From: Ectocarpus siliculosus
Lineage: Eukaryota > Sar > Phaeophyceae > Ectocarpales > Ectocarpaceae
Assembly (NCBI GenBank): GCA_000310025.1
Contig: FN649741.1
Coordinates: 58,589 to 122,588, forward strand
Length of the DNA stretch: 64,000 nt
Reading direction: 5' to 3'
Part shown: positions 24,537 through 49,490 of the stretch, in pieces
How the letters are laid out: each line of letters opens with the position of its first letter
Numbering within the stretch: position 1 is the first letter of the stretch
Program-made: the position numbers and the translations under genes
The notes under the pieces: generated by a model
The model's database searches: none
Seen by the model: only the letters and a program-made list of their open reading frames with translations
Told to the model about the DNA's origin: nothing

Positions 24537-26490
24537 GCAAGCCGAACACACACATCCGCCTATTCCCATCTTCTTGTCGGTGGCACTTCGCTTCTTCACG
24601 TCGTCGGTGCATGGACCCTGTTTACACTCGAACTTGTTTGTCGCGAGTGCTGCCCTGTACCCTCCACTTGCGGCCGTGCTGGCAACCGGTAGAGTGGTTC
24701 ATTTGGGTGCCGTATGTTGTCGGGATGTATGTTGAGTAGCACCGCAAGGACGTAGTTGTAGTTGCGTTCTCGGTGTAAAGGCGGATATCGATCGACTTGC
24801 AGCCCTTTTTTTTCACAGTGAGTGCAGTTCTGTGGCAGGGCGCATTTTTTTGGGAGAATTTGAGGGTGCCTGGGGGCACAACACGATTATCTTTCTTCTT
24901 TGCTCAGTTTCAGACCAGAGACTATACCAACATCATCCCCGCAGACAACGTGCTATTAGAGCCCGATCTCTGTATGTCGGCAGCAAATTTCGTGCGTGGT
25001 TTTGTTCCCGCCTGTCGTCTACAATTTGTGCGCTGACACGATTGAATGCCTTCAACTGAAGCCCAGCCCAACCCCCCCCTTATCCTGCCCAAACGTCGCC
25101 ACAGCTGTGCCATCGATATTTCTTCGATCCTGATACGCGAACGCCGTTGGATGGGGCTATGGACACGTCGGGTTTGCGCGTATCACCCAAGCAATGGTAT
25201 AGACGGCACAGGAAGGACGAGGCATTAGAACACAGGGCCAACTTGTGTACGTAATTTGTTGTACACGCATGCATGAGTGTCGTAGAGGGCTAGGTTCGTG
25301 GTTCCCCAGTGTGTGGCTGCCTCTTTGTTGGCCTCCTTGTAGTCTATTGATCTAGTAATCACACTTGTAAGTTAGAGGCCTCCAACTAGGTTTTGCACCC
25401 ACTCAAACACGTACTCGAGGGCAGGTAGAAGGGGGTTCAACAGAATGGGCGTTGCTTTTAGATTCGGGCGAAGCGTGGATTCTTTTGTTCAAGATTACAC
25501 GCCAGGACACAAGATGCAGTAGTAGACTACATTCTACTGTGTACCTTGCGGAAACAACACCATCAGAGTGGAGGAGGAACTGATGGAGTTACTTCCGGCG
25601 AACGCAACGGAGCTGGACAGAACGTTACTCCTATATTTTTTCCTTCCACCGCGAGTCGACAGGCCTGTCCCTCCACTCACTGAAAAGACTTCAGCAGATC
25701 CCTTTGCACTGTAGTGGTTAGTGGTTATATCTCGAACGGTAGTCTTTCTGTGTTTTTTTGTCTAGTCTAGACTACTCCTTGAAGTTCATAAGATCAACTC
25801 AAAGGTCTGAAAAAAGAAGATACAACAGTTAACGTCGAAAAATGTCTGAAGTTATACTGGACTCTGAAGTCTACCATGTAGAGGGACAATTCGTGGCAAT
25901 TCGTTCACACGGTTGTGCCGAGATAGTGCTTTCCTAACTTTTTCATACAAAACAGGACAACATACAGAGAGATGCACAGGATGGCTACCAAACTGTCTTG
26001 TTGACCCTGTTACCCACGGGGGAGATATCACTGTTGTGTGCCGCTTGGGCAATCGTAAGAAAACAGAATTTTCGCTGACTCTTACGGATTCATGCTAATC
26101 TATGTATATCTTAGACTCTTTTCTTCGATAGAGATGGATTCGTTGGGCCGTTGTACAGAAGATATGTAGTCTATGGGGTAACATACAAGAAACGGCAAGC
26201 CACCATGGACCACAACTCAAAAAGCAACAGCCTTCCAGAGCACTGCCGAGGGTGCGGATTGCATGACGAGCACCGCCTGTTCCTGCCGATACCTAGCACA
26301 TATTTTTTTTATGTGCGCTGGTCAACAGCTTCCTTCAAAACCTACACCACTCCTCCTTCCTCTACCCCCCACTCGTCTCTCTGCATCCAATGGTTGTACA
26401 GTATTTGTTTCCTTTGAGTGCTTGCGGGCCGCGCGCGCGCTAAACTGTTCCGTTCCCTGGAGATATGTGGTGAACAGTGTACATCAAGAC

Positions 26491-26544
26491 TTGGAACAGG
26501 GAACAGGGAATTCCGAGTTCCCTGTTCCCTGTTCCCTGTTCCCC
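26491..26544. repeat. Palindromic heptamer array (GGGAACA / TGTTCCC)
   Basis: Two copies of the heptamer gggaaca on the left face three to four copies of its complement on the right, around a 7-nt centre, giving a perfect stem of nearly 20 bp. It lies about 235-290 bp before the copine start codon. Confidence 0.85.
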
Positions 26545-26563
26545 AAAGTGCAGTTAAGACACG

Positions 26564-26616
26564 CCTGGACGCCAGAACGCCCTGATGAAAAAAAATAGGG
26601 CGTCCTTGCGTCCTGG
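26564..26616. repeat. Imperfect 20-bp hairpin upstream of copine
   Basis: Left arm 26564-26583 ('cctggacgccagaacgccct') pairs with 26597-26616 with three mismatches, around a 13-nt A-rich loop. It follows the palindromic heptamer array within 20 bp. Confidence 0.7.
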
Positions 26617-26777
26617 CAAACGTTGGCCGCCGCAAATCATATTCTCGACGGTTTCTCAGGGGCACACACACGCCTCCTTTAAGTACAAAAAAAAAAGTGT
26701 CCACTCGAGACGTCCAGACCTGCCCGTTGCAGCTCACAAAAGCCTCCGACATCGTCCTATCTCCTGCTGCCTTAGGG

Positions 26778-39095
<12,318 letters not shown>

Positions 39096-41583
39096 AAATT
39101 CTACGAAAAAGTCTAGCGGCAGCAGTAGTCGAGCGATATGCCCACCCCCCTCACCCCCATATCGCCGTTACCACTGTTGGCGTTATCGGGGAGTTCCGCT
39201 TGGATTATTCCACCGCTAGCTCTTCGTTGCCGGCGAGTATGCCTCATGCATAGCTCCGCTATTTAGTGTTACTGCTGTTGTTTGCGCCACAGCGAGCGGT
39301 GGAGGCGGCGACGGCTTCCTGTCGCGTTCTTCGTAACGGTCTCCCTGGGCGTTAAAAGTTGAGTTTGGCGTTTTGGCGGCGGTGGCGAGGAGGGGGGGGG
39401 GGGGGTGGCGTGCGCCGGACCACTGGCTGCGATCGGCACACGGGTGGCCAGAGGCAGGTTGTGCGTAGGTTGGGGCACCAACTACAACCTCGGGGGGAAG
39501 GTTGTAGGGAGGCTGCAGCCCAAAAGCGTGCAAGGTATCCCGCATCTTGGATAGTGGTGTTACTGCAATCAACACGGCGGGCTGCAAGCCTGAAGAAAAA
39601 AAGCGTTCAAAGTCGAACTCTGCCTCCCAACCTCCCCCCCCCAGGTTGTAGTTCGTGCCCAACCTGACCCTCTGGCCACCAGTGCATTCGTTCATTGGCG
39701 TTTGCCCTGACTGACTTGGTCTTAATTTTGACAACAACGTGACTGCGCTGCTGGGGGTATGTGTACGTACGTGTGCATCGGGCTGAGGAAGGTGTACGGT
39801 GGGGCAATCGTGTGTGTGGGTGTACGGTACACGAATGATGGCGCTCTTTTGTGTGGTGCGTTTCTATCGAGTGGGCGTCGGTCGTGCGCAACAACGAAAG
39901 TATCGTCGTACTGTACCGTAGCGTGACACGCATGTACATATGTATCTCCGTGCCATGTGTTTGTTTTTTTGTGGTGGTGGTTACAGAGGAAGAGAGCAAG
40001 GGTTGTAAGGCGGAGAACAAAGCACGCCGTCGATAGAAAGAGAAAGTCTATCTTTTCGGCGAGTAAGCCGGAGGACAAGAGTTTGTTGACTCACGATGCG
40101 TTCGCGGCATGCGGTCTAGACAGTTACATACATACGTGCAGATATTGTAGCGTCCCCACTTGCGAACCTACCTCTAGTTTTGGCCAGGGGGTTCTTCTCA
40201 GTTCGCCCTCGTCTGGACCACAAACAGCCGCTAGATAGGTTTCCAGTCGGTTCTTAACCGGGCTCACAATATTCAAGTATGTGGTGATCAAGTTGCTGAG
40301 CATGGAAGTTCGTGACTGATGCCATGTTCTTAAGCGCGGGCGATAATCTACCTACCTGTAGTTTGCCGACTGAGTGCTCCGTATTGCTTTTGTAACGATA
40401 TCGACCAATTATTCCGGCTTGTTTGTTTTTCTGTAGGCGTGCGTTGTGGCTGGTGTTCGTTGTGGGTGTCGTGGCACGTACGTAACAGGTCTCGTGTGTG
40501 TATCCTGTTTGTACAAAAGAGTAAATGTAAGGACTAGAAACGCTTGTTTTCGTTGATGGGTTGGTCGGGGCATTTTGCTCCCCTGTGTTTCGTGTTGCCG
40601 TTTGTGTAACACGAGGGTAGCAGGTGGCGGTGGCAAATAGTCGACTACTTCCATGCTTGTCTTGGCGCGTTCGTTCACGATTTTTTTTTTCAGTGTTGCT
40701 CGGCGGGGAAATGGTACCTTGACACCTCGGGTGCTGTAGGAAGGGGGGGGTGTCCACCTCCAAAAAGGACAAACCAAGGCTTGCAGGCACGTTTGCGACC
40801 TTCTCCGGAATGTTTGTGTTTCTCGCCGCGGGTGGGGGGTTGTGTAGCAGCTGTATGGAGGTGACCGGCTCAACGGAGGTGTTCTTCAGAAACGAACCGA
40901 CGTCATTTCGGCTCTATCTTGCAGGTGTGTGATCCTACCAGATTGGCTTGGGGTCGGTTCTCGACTTTCGAACCCGCAGTCACCGCCCATATGTTGTGGC
41001 CCATGGTTTTTGGGCGCGCTCGCCCGACCCTTGCCTTGACAGGGGTGGCTAGGGGTTTGCCTTTTCGGACTCGCCCGACACGCCGCACGGGAAATGCGCC
41101 ACAAAAATGTGCAGATGAATAATTTTCGAGTACAAAATTGAAAAAAAATCGATTTGCGCAACCAACTGCCAACGGCGAAACAGTCGTCGTCCAGACGACT
41201 TCCCCTTCAGTTCGCAACAATTTTTTTATGAAGACCACACTACAAATACTTGTGTGCAATGCGCGACCGAGAACGATCGCCACGAACAAATTGTAAAAAC
41301 GAAAAAAAGAAACCACACGACACGAGAAACAAAAGAACAGGACACATCAGCCACGGCCTCGCTATTGTTAACACTCCAGTGTAGGCAAAATTTACAACAC
41401 CAACCTGCACTCTCCACAGGAACCTCACTGTAGATTTTTCAACTCTGCAAGTTGGACACGATTTCAATCACCAATGGATGTCGCGATCACCGGAGGCCTG
41501 CACACAAATGATAAGTCCCTTTTCAACATTATGAAACTAAAGCACAGTCAGAGATCTAAATTAACGGTAGAATATAACGCCTT
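39096..41583. other. Intergenic region, copine to FCP gene 1
   Basis: No supportable gene. Contains a poly-G run near 39390 and T-rich tracts. Long open frames on the minus strand (39216-40873) are biased in composition and show no domain. Confidence 0.5.
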
Positions 41584-44393
41584 TTAGCCGAGGATGTCGG
41601 CCGGGTTAATCAGCTCCTGGACCAGCATGCCGGCGATGCCGATCATGGCCAGGCGGCCGTTGTTGAGCTCCTTGGTCTTCATCACGTCCAGAGCCGCCTC
41701 GTCCTCGGGCTTGAGGTTGAGGGGGTCAAAGCCGAGGTCTCCCGGGACGTAGTCCTCCTTCAGGCCGCCCTCGCCGGTCACAGCGCTGGGGGTCTCGAAG
41801 GCGGTCATGATGGTGTTGTACTCGATGAAGGCCATGCCCAGGAGGGAGAACACCCAGAACTGTGGCGAAGCGAGCGTCAGGGGTGCATCGGCGATGTGAG
41901 GATACAGATGATATGATGACTAGTTCGGCAGTCCGCATACATCAACATGTTAAATAGAAGAAGATCAGTAAGGTTCGTTTGTACCTCGAGCGAGGAGGAA
42001 ATAAATACATTGGTATGAATGATGAGGAACATCAGGTTCGAGGAACACATTCGTTCCCATTTGTGACAGGAAAGGGGCTATACCCGAAACGACCAAGATG
42101 CTGCTTCCTTCCATACCACCATGTAGCGTACAGGATAGTTCTGCAGGATAGGGTCACAATACATCGTACACCCACGAGACTCGACCAAACCAGAGCTAAT
42201 AGTGTTCGTACGCTTTGTCCGAGCACCATCTCATCTCATGATCCATCATCATCATCGTAGAAAACCTTTTGACCGCAACAATCAATATCTGTTCGCTATT
42301 TTCAACACAACGTATGAAGAAACGACAAACCAGGCAGGGCTGTCCGCGGTGATTACTATTTTTTTTGGTTTGGCGAAGACGTTCGGGTGGGCCTCTTTTC
42401 TTTCTCACCAAAGTATGCATGCATATACCGTAGATAGATAGATGTGATGACAAGAAAAAAACTGCGTGTAACCACAAAAGTAGGGAGGTTATTGCGCATC
42501 TCAATAGCGCGCATGTTTTCGCTCCGGTGGTCCTCGTGCAGTAGGAGGAACACATCGCGACCACGCTCTATAGGCTATTGATAACGCTCATGACATACAT
42601 AGTAATAGTAGTCGGGCTTTTCACGATGCCTTCAAGCGGGGTCGCGCGCGTATGTACATTCTATCTACAAGTAGATGTAATATTTTTTGCAAAATTTATG
42701 ATTAAATGTCTCAAAACTATGGAGGACTCGTCATTTCTACCGGCCGAGTAGGATATGTGCAATGCGCTAACAGCAGTGTGTTGGCGGCGACTGAGTGAGT
42801 TAGCCCTACAGTTTCCCTTTCCTTTTCCAAAAACAAAAACCTGAGCCTCGACTTTCGATGCTTCTTTCTACCAAGTATCTTGTACCAACCATGGCAAGAC
42901 TAAATGAAGACGAGTCTCTCTCTTGCAGCAGTAGTTACTATGAGCGGGCCGGCACCACTGCCGCTGCTTCTGTGCACTCTCTACCGGCAGTAGACCTGCC
43001 ACATCATCCCTCCCTACTACCTGTCAACCAGACGCGCTTCACTTGGGCTACACTTGAGTCATTTAGGTCTTCCAATCTACTGACACGTCGACGCGACGCC
43101 CACACACGCAAACCGACGTCATCATCTGACCTCTGTGACGCACTCGCGTATGCACCCGTTTGACCTGTACACCACCGCACACAAAAAAACTGCTCGCTCG
43201 CTCAGATTCTCACGACGCTGGCGGAAGAACGTCTTCTATTCGTCCATGTAGCGCTCATCGACGTGAGAGTAGAGCAATGGCAACTCCAGCGGAAGATTGC
43301 ACCCCCAGATAGATTTCACAGAAAAGGTTAACGGAAAATGACTCAGAACGAAAAAAAAAAGTTTCGTTTCGCCAGCAGTGGGTGGGTGAAGATCGTTCCA
43401 TCGCGGAGAGTTCTGTGTTTGAGCGCACTCACCTCGGGGTACTGCGCGCTGATCTCCTGGAAGTGGTCCACGGCGGGGCCGATGTAGTCGGGGCCCATGA
43501 AGAGAGGGTGGTATTGCTGGAGTGTGCAAGGGCAAAAAGCAAAGGGAGCGAGACGGGAGACAGAGATGGTTAGCCCGAGGGACCGAAAAACATGAGCAAT
43601 ATGAAAATCGAGGCTGCTTCGAGAAGAAAAGGAGCAACACCCCACATGCGGAGCACGCTGCTTGACGAGCTGCTACTGCACACGTGTGCGGAGCAGAGCC
43701 TCACCTCCGCGACGAGGACACCGAGGGACGCGAGCATGGCCACACGTCCGTGCTTGATCTCGGCCTCGCGCCACTTCTTGATGTCGGCGGGGTCAGCCCC
43801 GTCCGAGAGGTTGAGGGGGTCGAAGATCTGGCGTGGCGGGCGGTTCGATGAACGGTAGGCCGTCGTGGAACAAACGGGGGGGCACGAGTTAGATTCGAGG
43901 CAGTAGCGTAGAAGGGCGCACCAAGAGTCTGTGTGGCAGCACGCCATATGCTGCACCACCACGTGGCGAGGTAAGACCGCAAGTGCGTACGCATGTCCCG
44001 ATACGGCAGGCGGATCTCGAATTGATCGCTGCTTACGTGTGCGACGTGTGTTGGTTTTGCTCTGTCAGAGAACATCCATGCGAGCGGACACTCTTTTCTC
44101 GCCTGCGGTCGACGCAACACAGCTCTACATCGCTGGTCTCATAGCGATGGCACCACGTGGCCACGCAACAGCAGCTACGGTGGTAGCATTGCGTTGCTGC
44201 TCAATGCACTCACCTTTCCATCGCCGAAGGGAGCTCCGGGCAGGGTTGCGACGTAGTCGGATCCAGCGCTCATCTTGAGGGCCGAAGAAGAGGAAGCGGG
44301 TGCGGCGGATCGCACGGCCATCGGTGCGACGAAGGCAGTCGAAGAGGCGATGAGGGTGGCGGCAGAGCCGAGGAACAGCTGGGTGGCGACCAT
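41584..44393 (-). CDS. Fucoxanthin chlorophyll a/c-binding protein (FCP/LHCF), intact copy
   Basis: Four exons, 44393-44214, 43827-43705, 43516-43433 and 41859-41584, all in phase 0, give 220 residues. Exon 1 encodes a signal peptide and 'SSTAFVAP', the A-F motif of stramenopile plastid preproteins, then a short transit segment and the mature N terminus ('[17 protein letters not shown]'). Exon 2 carries transmembrane helix 1 with the chlorophyll-binding motif '[17 protein letters not shown]'. Exon 3 covers the lumenal/middle segment ('[15 protein letters not shown]'). Exon 4 has helix 2 ('[15 protein letters not shown]') and helix 3 ('[19 protein letters not shown]'). The protein inserts into thylakoids and passes light energy to the photosystems. 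All splice donors are GT. A paralogue with identical exon structure lies 5.9 kb away in the opposite orientation. Confidence 0.93.
42150..42192 (+). repeat. Dispersed repeat family B, copy 2 (FCP gene 1 intron 3)
   Basis: Second copy of the sequence at 28428-28473: 'tcacaatacat', then 'acacccacgagactcgacc', then 'aaacc'. Confidence 0.7.
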
Positions 44394-44952
44394 CTTTGCT
44401 AGTGTGTGAGAAGTGTTGGAAAAAATTGAGTGCGCTGGGGATGATGGATGAATTGTGAGTGCTGGGCAGTGGGGTGGGTCACCACCGGTCTGTCTGGCGG
44501 TGGCTTGGGGCGCCGTGGTTTGGGAAATTTTAGATTTTGGTAGGAACCCCCCCTTAGAAAAACAATTAGCGTTTGCGGGGGACTGGGGGGGGGTAGGGCG
44601 CGGGCGAGCGCCACATGCAGATACCTGTACACGATTGCTGTCCTTCAGCAGTAAGAACGCGTGCGTAACTCAGAAACAACGCACTGGCACCAGAGGAGTG
44701 GAGATGATGAAGTGGGAGACCGGTCACAAACCGGTTTGTCTAAATTAATTGACATGCTGTGAGGGATATATATGGGCATGAGAACATAATCTATTAGATG
44801 AAGCCGGGACACCTTCCTTCCGTGATCGGTCGCAGACTACCTACCCAGGGTACAAGCTGGTGTGTGGTGTGGCTGGATGGTGGGTGGGTGAGTTCAAAAT
44901 CATGGGCAATGACTCACACAAGTATTTTTTTGTAGTTCTGCACAGTGGAGCA

Positions 44953-44983
<31 letters not shown>
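44953..44983 (+). repeat. (CTG)n microsatellite
   Basis: About ten perfect CTG triplets in intergenic DNA. Confidence 0.95.
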
Positions 44984-44984
<1 letters not shown>

Positions 44985-45440
44985 GGGATACATTATTGTA
45001 GGAGTTGCACAAACAAGCGCTCCATGTAGACTACTGCTTTAAACCCGATTCGCAGGGTATCCGTTGATCGACTTTTACCAGAATTGGTAGACCTTCACAC
45101 ATGGCGTCGTCCCTCGCAAGAGAGCAAGGCGGAAGCAACACCGATCTGATCCACACGCAACGGCTGCATGTTGTTTGTGGCACTTTGTGGTACTTTCTTG
45201 CGAACGGCATCCAATCTGGGAAATAAGTATGTATCTGCTGTATGTGGGGGGGGGGAGGTAGACTATGTGCTGCTGGGGGTCCAATTGCGGGGGGCCTCGG
45301 AGAGAGCGCACACATGTGTGTTAAGTTTAATACCGGTATGTTTAAGTCTCTTTGTGTAGTGTGCTTCGTCTTCTTGTTGCTGTTAATTTGATTCTAATTC
45401 TTGAGGTGGTGATGGGTGGTAATCAACAGCAGCAAAGGGT

Positions 45441-45617
45441 TTCTGTCATAATCATTCGGTCCTGGGCTAACATAGGCCCCATATTTGACCTCTAGCCTCT
45501 GCGACAATGCACGGAGGTGCACTAAAACGATATATATTCGGGAAGGCGCAGAGGCTTGAGGTCACATATGGGGACAAAAGTTAGCCCCCAGGACCGAACG
45601 ATGACGGTGGCAGAATC
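45441..45617. repeat. Fold-back (inverted-repeat) element, MITE-like
   Basis: Arm 45441-45503 is complementary with mismatches to 45547-45617, around a 43-bp centre. Shared motifs are 'cattcggtcctggg', 'gacctctagcctctgcg' and their complements. No coding capacity. Confidence 0.8.
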
Positions 45618-45831
45618 CTTTTTCGCTCGATCAACAAGCAACAAGGAGACTAGGATAACCCATGGGAGGCAAGAACATTATATTTATATGGGGTTTGTTT
45701 AATTAATTAATTGTTTTTGGTTTGGGGAATGTTTTTGGTTTGGGGGAGACGATATATGGGGGTGATTGATTTAATTAATTGTTTTTAGGTTTGGGGAGTA
45801 CATATGTACATGCACACTATACAAGAAAGAG

Positions 45832-45916
45832 GGATTCTGCCACCATCATCGTTCGGTCCTTGGATGAACAAAATCCCCATACTTGACCTCTAGCCTCTGC
45901 GGGAAGGCGCAGAGGT
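45832..45916. repeat. Second, half copy of the fold-back element
   Basis: One arm ('attctgccaccatcatcgtt', 'gacctctagcctctgcg') is present, followed at once by the first bases of the opposite arm ('ggaaggcgcagagg'). It is truncated relative to 45441-45617. Confidence 0.75.
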
Positions 45917-46657
45917 GAGTGAATACACGTGTTCCAAAAACTGCACAGAGAAAAGACACGCGACCAGTAAGCAATTGGCTACATAGAAGTATACGCCCCT
46001 GGAGCATGTTAGCTTCGAGATACAACAATGTACCATAAATCAGCACACCCAGAACCTTCTTTCGAAACGAGCATAATGAAATGCTAAAGCCAGAGCTAAA
46101 CAACCAGGGGTATTAATCATCGTTCATGCCGTTGATGCTGTATTGCGTCAGGCAGAGCCGGGCATACCCATCTTCTGTTCTTCCGCTCTGATGAGCACAA
46201 AACAAAAAAATTGTTGCTGGGATCCATGCACATCAGCAATGCCTCGGGCCGGTGCGCGACGGCACACCCATTCATGAAGATGGGCATCAAGATCACAAGT
46301 TAAACGTTCCCATGTCCCCTTCAACAAGCCGCTGGCAAGAAAGAAAGGAGACAACTGCGCACCAGCAAGTAGCAGCCGTTTGTCCATCAATGCGGTACAT
46401 TTGTCTGAGGCCGGGCGTGGCTTGCGCACCACCAATCTTAACACAGCACCACTTGTACCAGACGAGCTCGCCAATTTCGTGGTCTCCAAGATTCAGTGTA
46501 AACATACATATATACAAAATTCGAAGTACACACATCGATACATATACCCGCTCACACAAACAAAGATACGAACGCGAGAAAACAACCACGATATCTTGCT
46601 CACATGAAAAGACTAGAATCACTCAAGGAACAAGTCACAGTGCTATTCTTCCGAGCG

Positions 46658-47002
46658 TCATTTTGCGCGGCAAGCAGCAGCCTGAGAGGGCAGCCCGCCG
46701 TCCAACAGTCGCATGGCCTGCTGGAACTCCGAGCTGTCGTAGACGAGCGCCCCCGTGCCCTCCTCCTGCCCGTCAAAGTCGATGTCAAGACACTCTGGAA
46801 GGGTCTCGGAACCGTCGCCGGCTATCGACCCCTCCAGCGGCATGCTTCGCTTCCTTGCAGCCCTCGGCGGCCGAAGAGACTCGTGTGGACATTCGTCAGT
46901 GGCCACCCCGGTGACATCGTTGATCCAAAACCACACGCCGGCCTCCTTGACCCTTCGCCAGTTGGCCGGGTCGCCTTTGGGAGAAAGCTCCGCCTTGCGC
47001 AT
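46658..47002 (-). CDS. Small WW-like domain protein, uncharacterised
   Basis: A single open frame of 114 residues from the Met at 47002 ('MRKAELSPKGDPANWRRVKE'). Residues about 14-40 look like a WW-type fold: 'NWRRV', then 'GVWFWINDVTG', then 'TDECP'. The first Trp, the aromatic central strand, Asn and final Pro are present, but the second signature Trp is replaced (the 'DECP' end). The C-terminal half is acidic then Gly/Ala-rich, with no motif. The frame stays open upstream to 47353, so a longer N terminus or another exon is possible. A TATA-like 'tatatgaac' lies upstream at about 47185. WW domains bind Pro-rich peptides; whether this variant does is unknown. No pathway context from neighbours. 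Confidence 0.45.
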   Translation of the reverse strand: MRKAELSPKGDPANWRRVKEAGVWFWINDVTGVATDECPHESLRPPRAARKRSMPLEGSIAGDGSETLPECLDIDFDGQEEGTGALVYDSSEFQQAMRLLDGGLPSQAAACRAK

Positions 47003-49490
47003 ACCCTCTCGCTTGTTTTCGGATTTGCGCTTGTTGGCTCTTGCCGCGGCCTCTCTGTTTTCGACGCGCGAGCGGGAGTTCGTTTGAAAACGGTGCTTTG
47101 GTTTGGTGTGGTCGGTGTGTGCTGCGAAGGGCGTTCTAAAGGTGCGTGCGTGAGTGTAAGGCAGTGCGTGGCAGGGCTCAAGTTCATATAGGTGGATGTG
47201 CTTGCCGCAACATTGATCGCCGCTCGTTTGGCAAGTCTTCATCGCGCAACAACACTCCGGACGAAAACACACACACACCAAGATCGACCATGTAATAGGC
47301 TTTGGCCGACAATGGCAAGAGATGTTTTGATTGGTTGGCGACGTACTTGCCAATGGGCAGAGCGCACGCTACCGTGCCGACCATTTCCTGTACTCGATGT
47401 TATTCATCGTCAACACGCGTCTCTTGGTGCTAACTCGGCCAGAATTTGCGCGTTTCTCCAGATTGGTCTCTGCATGCCAGACAATCGCACAACGAGAACT
47501 GCGGAAAGCACTCATTTATCACGAGGATGCCCGCATATGTAAGCAGGAGGTCGTGCCATCGAACCATTTGCTCCGCACCAATGCTACTGTTGTGTTGTCT
47601 TTGTTTCCACGACAAAATTACAGCAGGGAGAAAAAGAGACCCCTGAGAGTCGACAGCGGTACTACCAAACCAAGGCGTTCAAGAGCACGCCATGACTTCC
47701 TCGCTCTACGTTGGCACCCGTTCTTTGCTTCCAAAGGTACGTATGGTGCGACCTTGTCCTTGGTTTGGCTTATCTCTCTTTGAGATAACGCTAGCATCGG
47801 GCGTGCGTTCCCTGCACACATGCCTTGTAATGCCTTGTCTCACGATTACAAATAGCGCAATCTGCGTACCGCCATGGAGAATGGCTCTACCAGGAAGGGC
47901 AAACTCACCAACAACTCGCCACCGTTACTGTGTGCAGTCCCTGTTGTACATTACTGTCACTCACATCACACGTTCAAATGATGTCAGAGGTGGAAATTTC
48001 TACCGGCGTCGACCAGGACCAACATTTTCCAGACTGTGGTTCCACTCCGACAAAGACACACCTACCGGGGAATCGTTGACGACTTCCTCGAGAATTCAAG
48101 TGTCGCGAGATTTTAGAGTAGGCTGGATGCTGCACGCTTGTACACAGAAAGTACCGATGAGAAGAAAGCACACAAAGAGGAGGGCCAGCACTCTTCCTGT
48201 CCAGATTCAGTGAAACTTGGGTTCAGATGAGGCATTCATAAATACATCGTCGACAGAACAACCATACTCACGTTCTCCTGTTGACCAATGGCTTTTTCTC
48301 CCCTGCCTGTGTACCTCGAACGCCTCTGAGGGGGTCAGCCTCGGTGCTCTTGTTTGCCCTGTGCTGGAGTATTTTCGGACACAGCAGTTGTTGCGAAATT
48401 CAGTTGTTGAGGAAGCAGCTGTTGCAGCAACGCAAAGCACTGGCGGGGAACGGCAGCACAGCTTGAGTTGCAAAGTAATAAGCGCCCAGGGAGGGGGCTA
48501 CTGCTAAGGTTTCCCGCGCTCCACGGGTTGAGGGATGGTTGGAACCAGATGGGTGCATGTGGTGCGTGTGTGATGGAAGTGTTCGGTAGACTAATGGAAA
48601 CGTAGACCATAGGGCAACAATGTATTGTTGGAAACTCAAGTATTTGGTTGTTCTATATCTACGCACGCTGTAGGCCGACGTGACTGAGACTGTCGGGGCT
48701 AGAGCTATTTTTGCTTGCCTGCTCTATTGGTCGCCTTAATAAAGACGTATGGGGATCGAGAGGTGTAGTACTGCACTCACTCCTCGTTGATTTCTGTAAT
48801 GTTTCGCGTTGAGCCTAACACCGACGGGTCGGGTCGCGTCTCAAACGCTGGCCAGGGATGTCTGTCGAGCATAAGTGAGTCCCTTTCGAAGAGACCGAGC
48901 CTGTCTACCACCACTCGATCCGCTCCCGCTAGCAATGATCATGTGGCGTCAGACTCACACAGCACCTCCACCACCGTGATCTTTAGCGCGCCCTCTGAGT
49001 GAACGTTCATCAAAACAGAGAAAAAGCTCTGAAGCCAATCGGCAAATACATGTAGATCGGCGCAAGTTCGAACTCCTACACGGAGACGGAACAGCAAAGG
49101 CAGGTGGCTGCTTTACATTTTCTAAAGCGTGGCATGATTCATTCTAATTTGTGCTTCTACCTAATTCAGGCTAAATTATGACCAAGGAAATTAAAAAAGT
49201 CGGCCTTCGGAGGTTAGGTACAGGAGGGGTTGAACACAGGTCAGGTTGGTCGTAATGTTAAGAAAACAACGTATGTAGTCTTGTTGTACATGTACCTCTA
49301 CACACATTACGCCAGGTTTCTGTTGCAGTTTTGAAACAGAGAGTAAACCTATTCGTCGAGGGAAGGTGCCAACAGAGCAGAAAGGTGACATGTTTACCAC
49401 ACCGACCCCATACTTGTAGTATACCGCTGGCTCTTGTCGCAAAGTGCGGGTCTCGAAAATGAATGAAGGCCTTCAACTCACAACACACAA
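47003..49490. other. Region without a supportable gene
   Basis: Nothing recognised apart from the possible 5' part of the WW-like gene near 47003-47353. A short Ser/Thr-rich open frame at 48787-49002 has no splice or start support. Confidence 0.4.

Larger units (their letters stand above)
25037..26777. other. Intergenic region upstream of the copine gene
   Basis: No exon recognised. The notable structures are two hairpins at 26491-26544 and 26564-26616 (listed separately) and a short GC alternating run near 26430. Confidence 0.5.
44394..46657. other. Intergenic region with fold-back element and CTG tract
   Basis: The upstream flank of FCP gene 1 comes first (a 'tatatatggg' TATA-like run is at about 44766, too far for a simple core promoter). 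A (CTG)n tract lies at 44953-44983 and a fold-back element family at 45441-45916, listed separately. No gene recognised. Confidence 0.5.

Noticed and set aside
48787-49002. Ser/Thr-rich plus-strand frame
   Set aside because: Low complexity, no promoter, splice or homology support.
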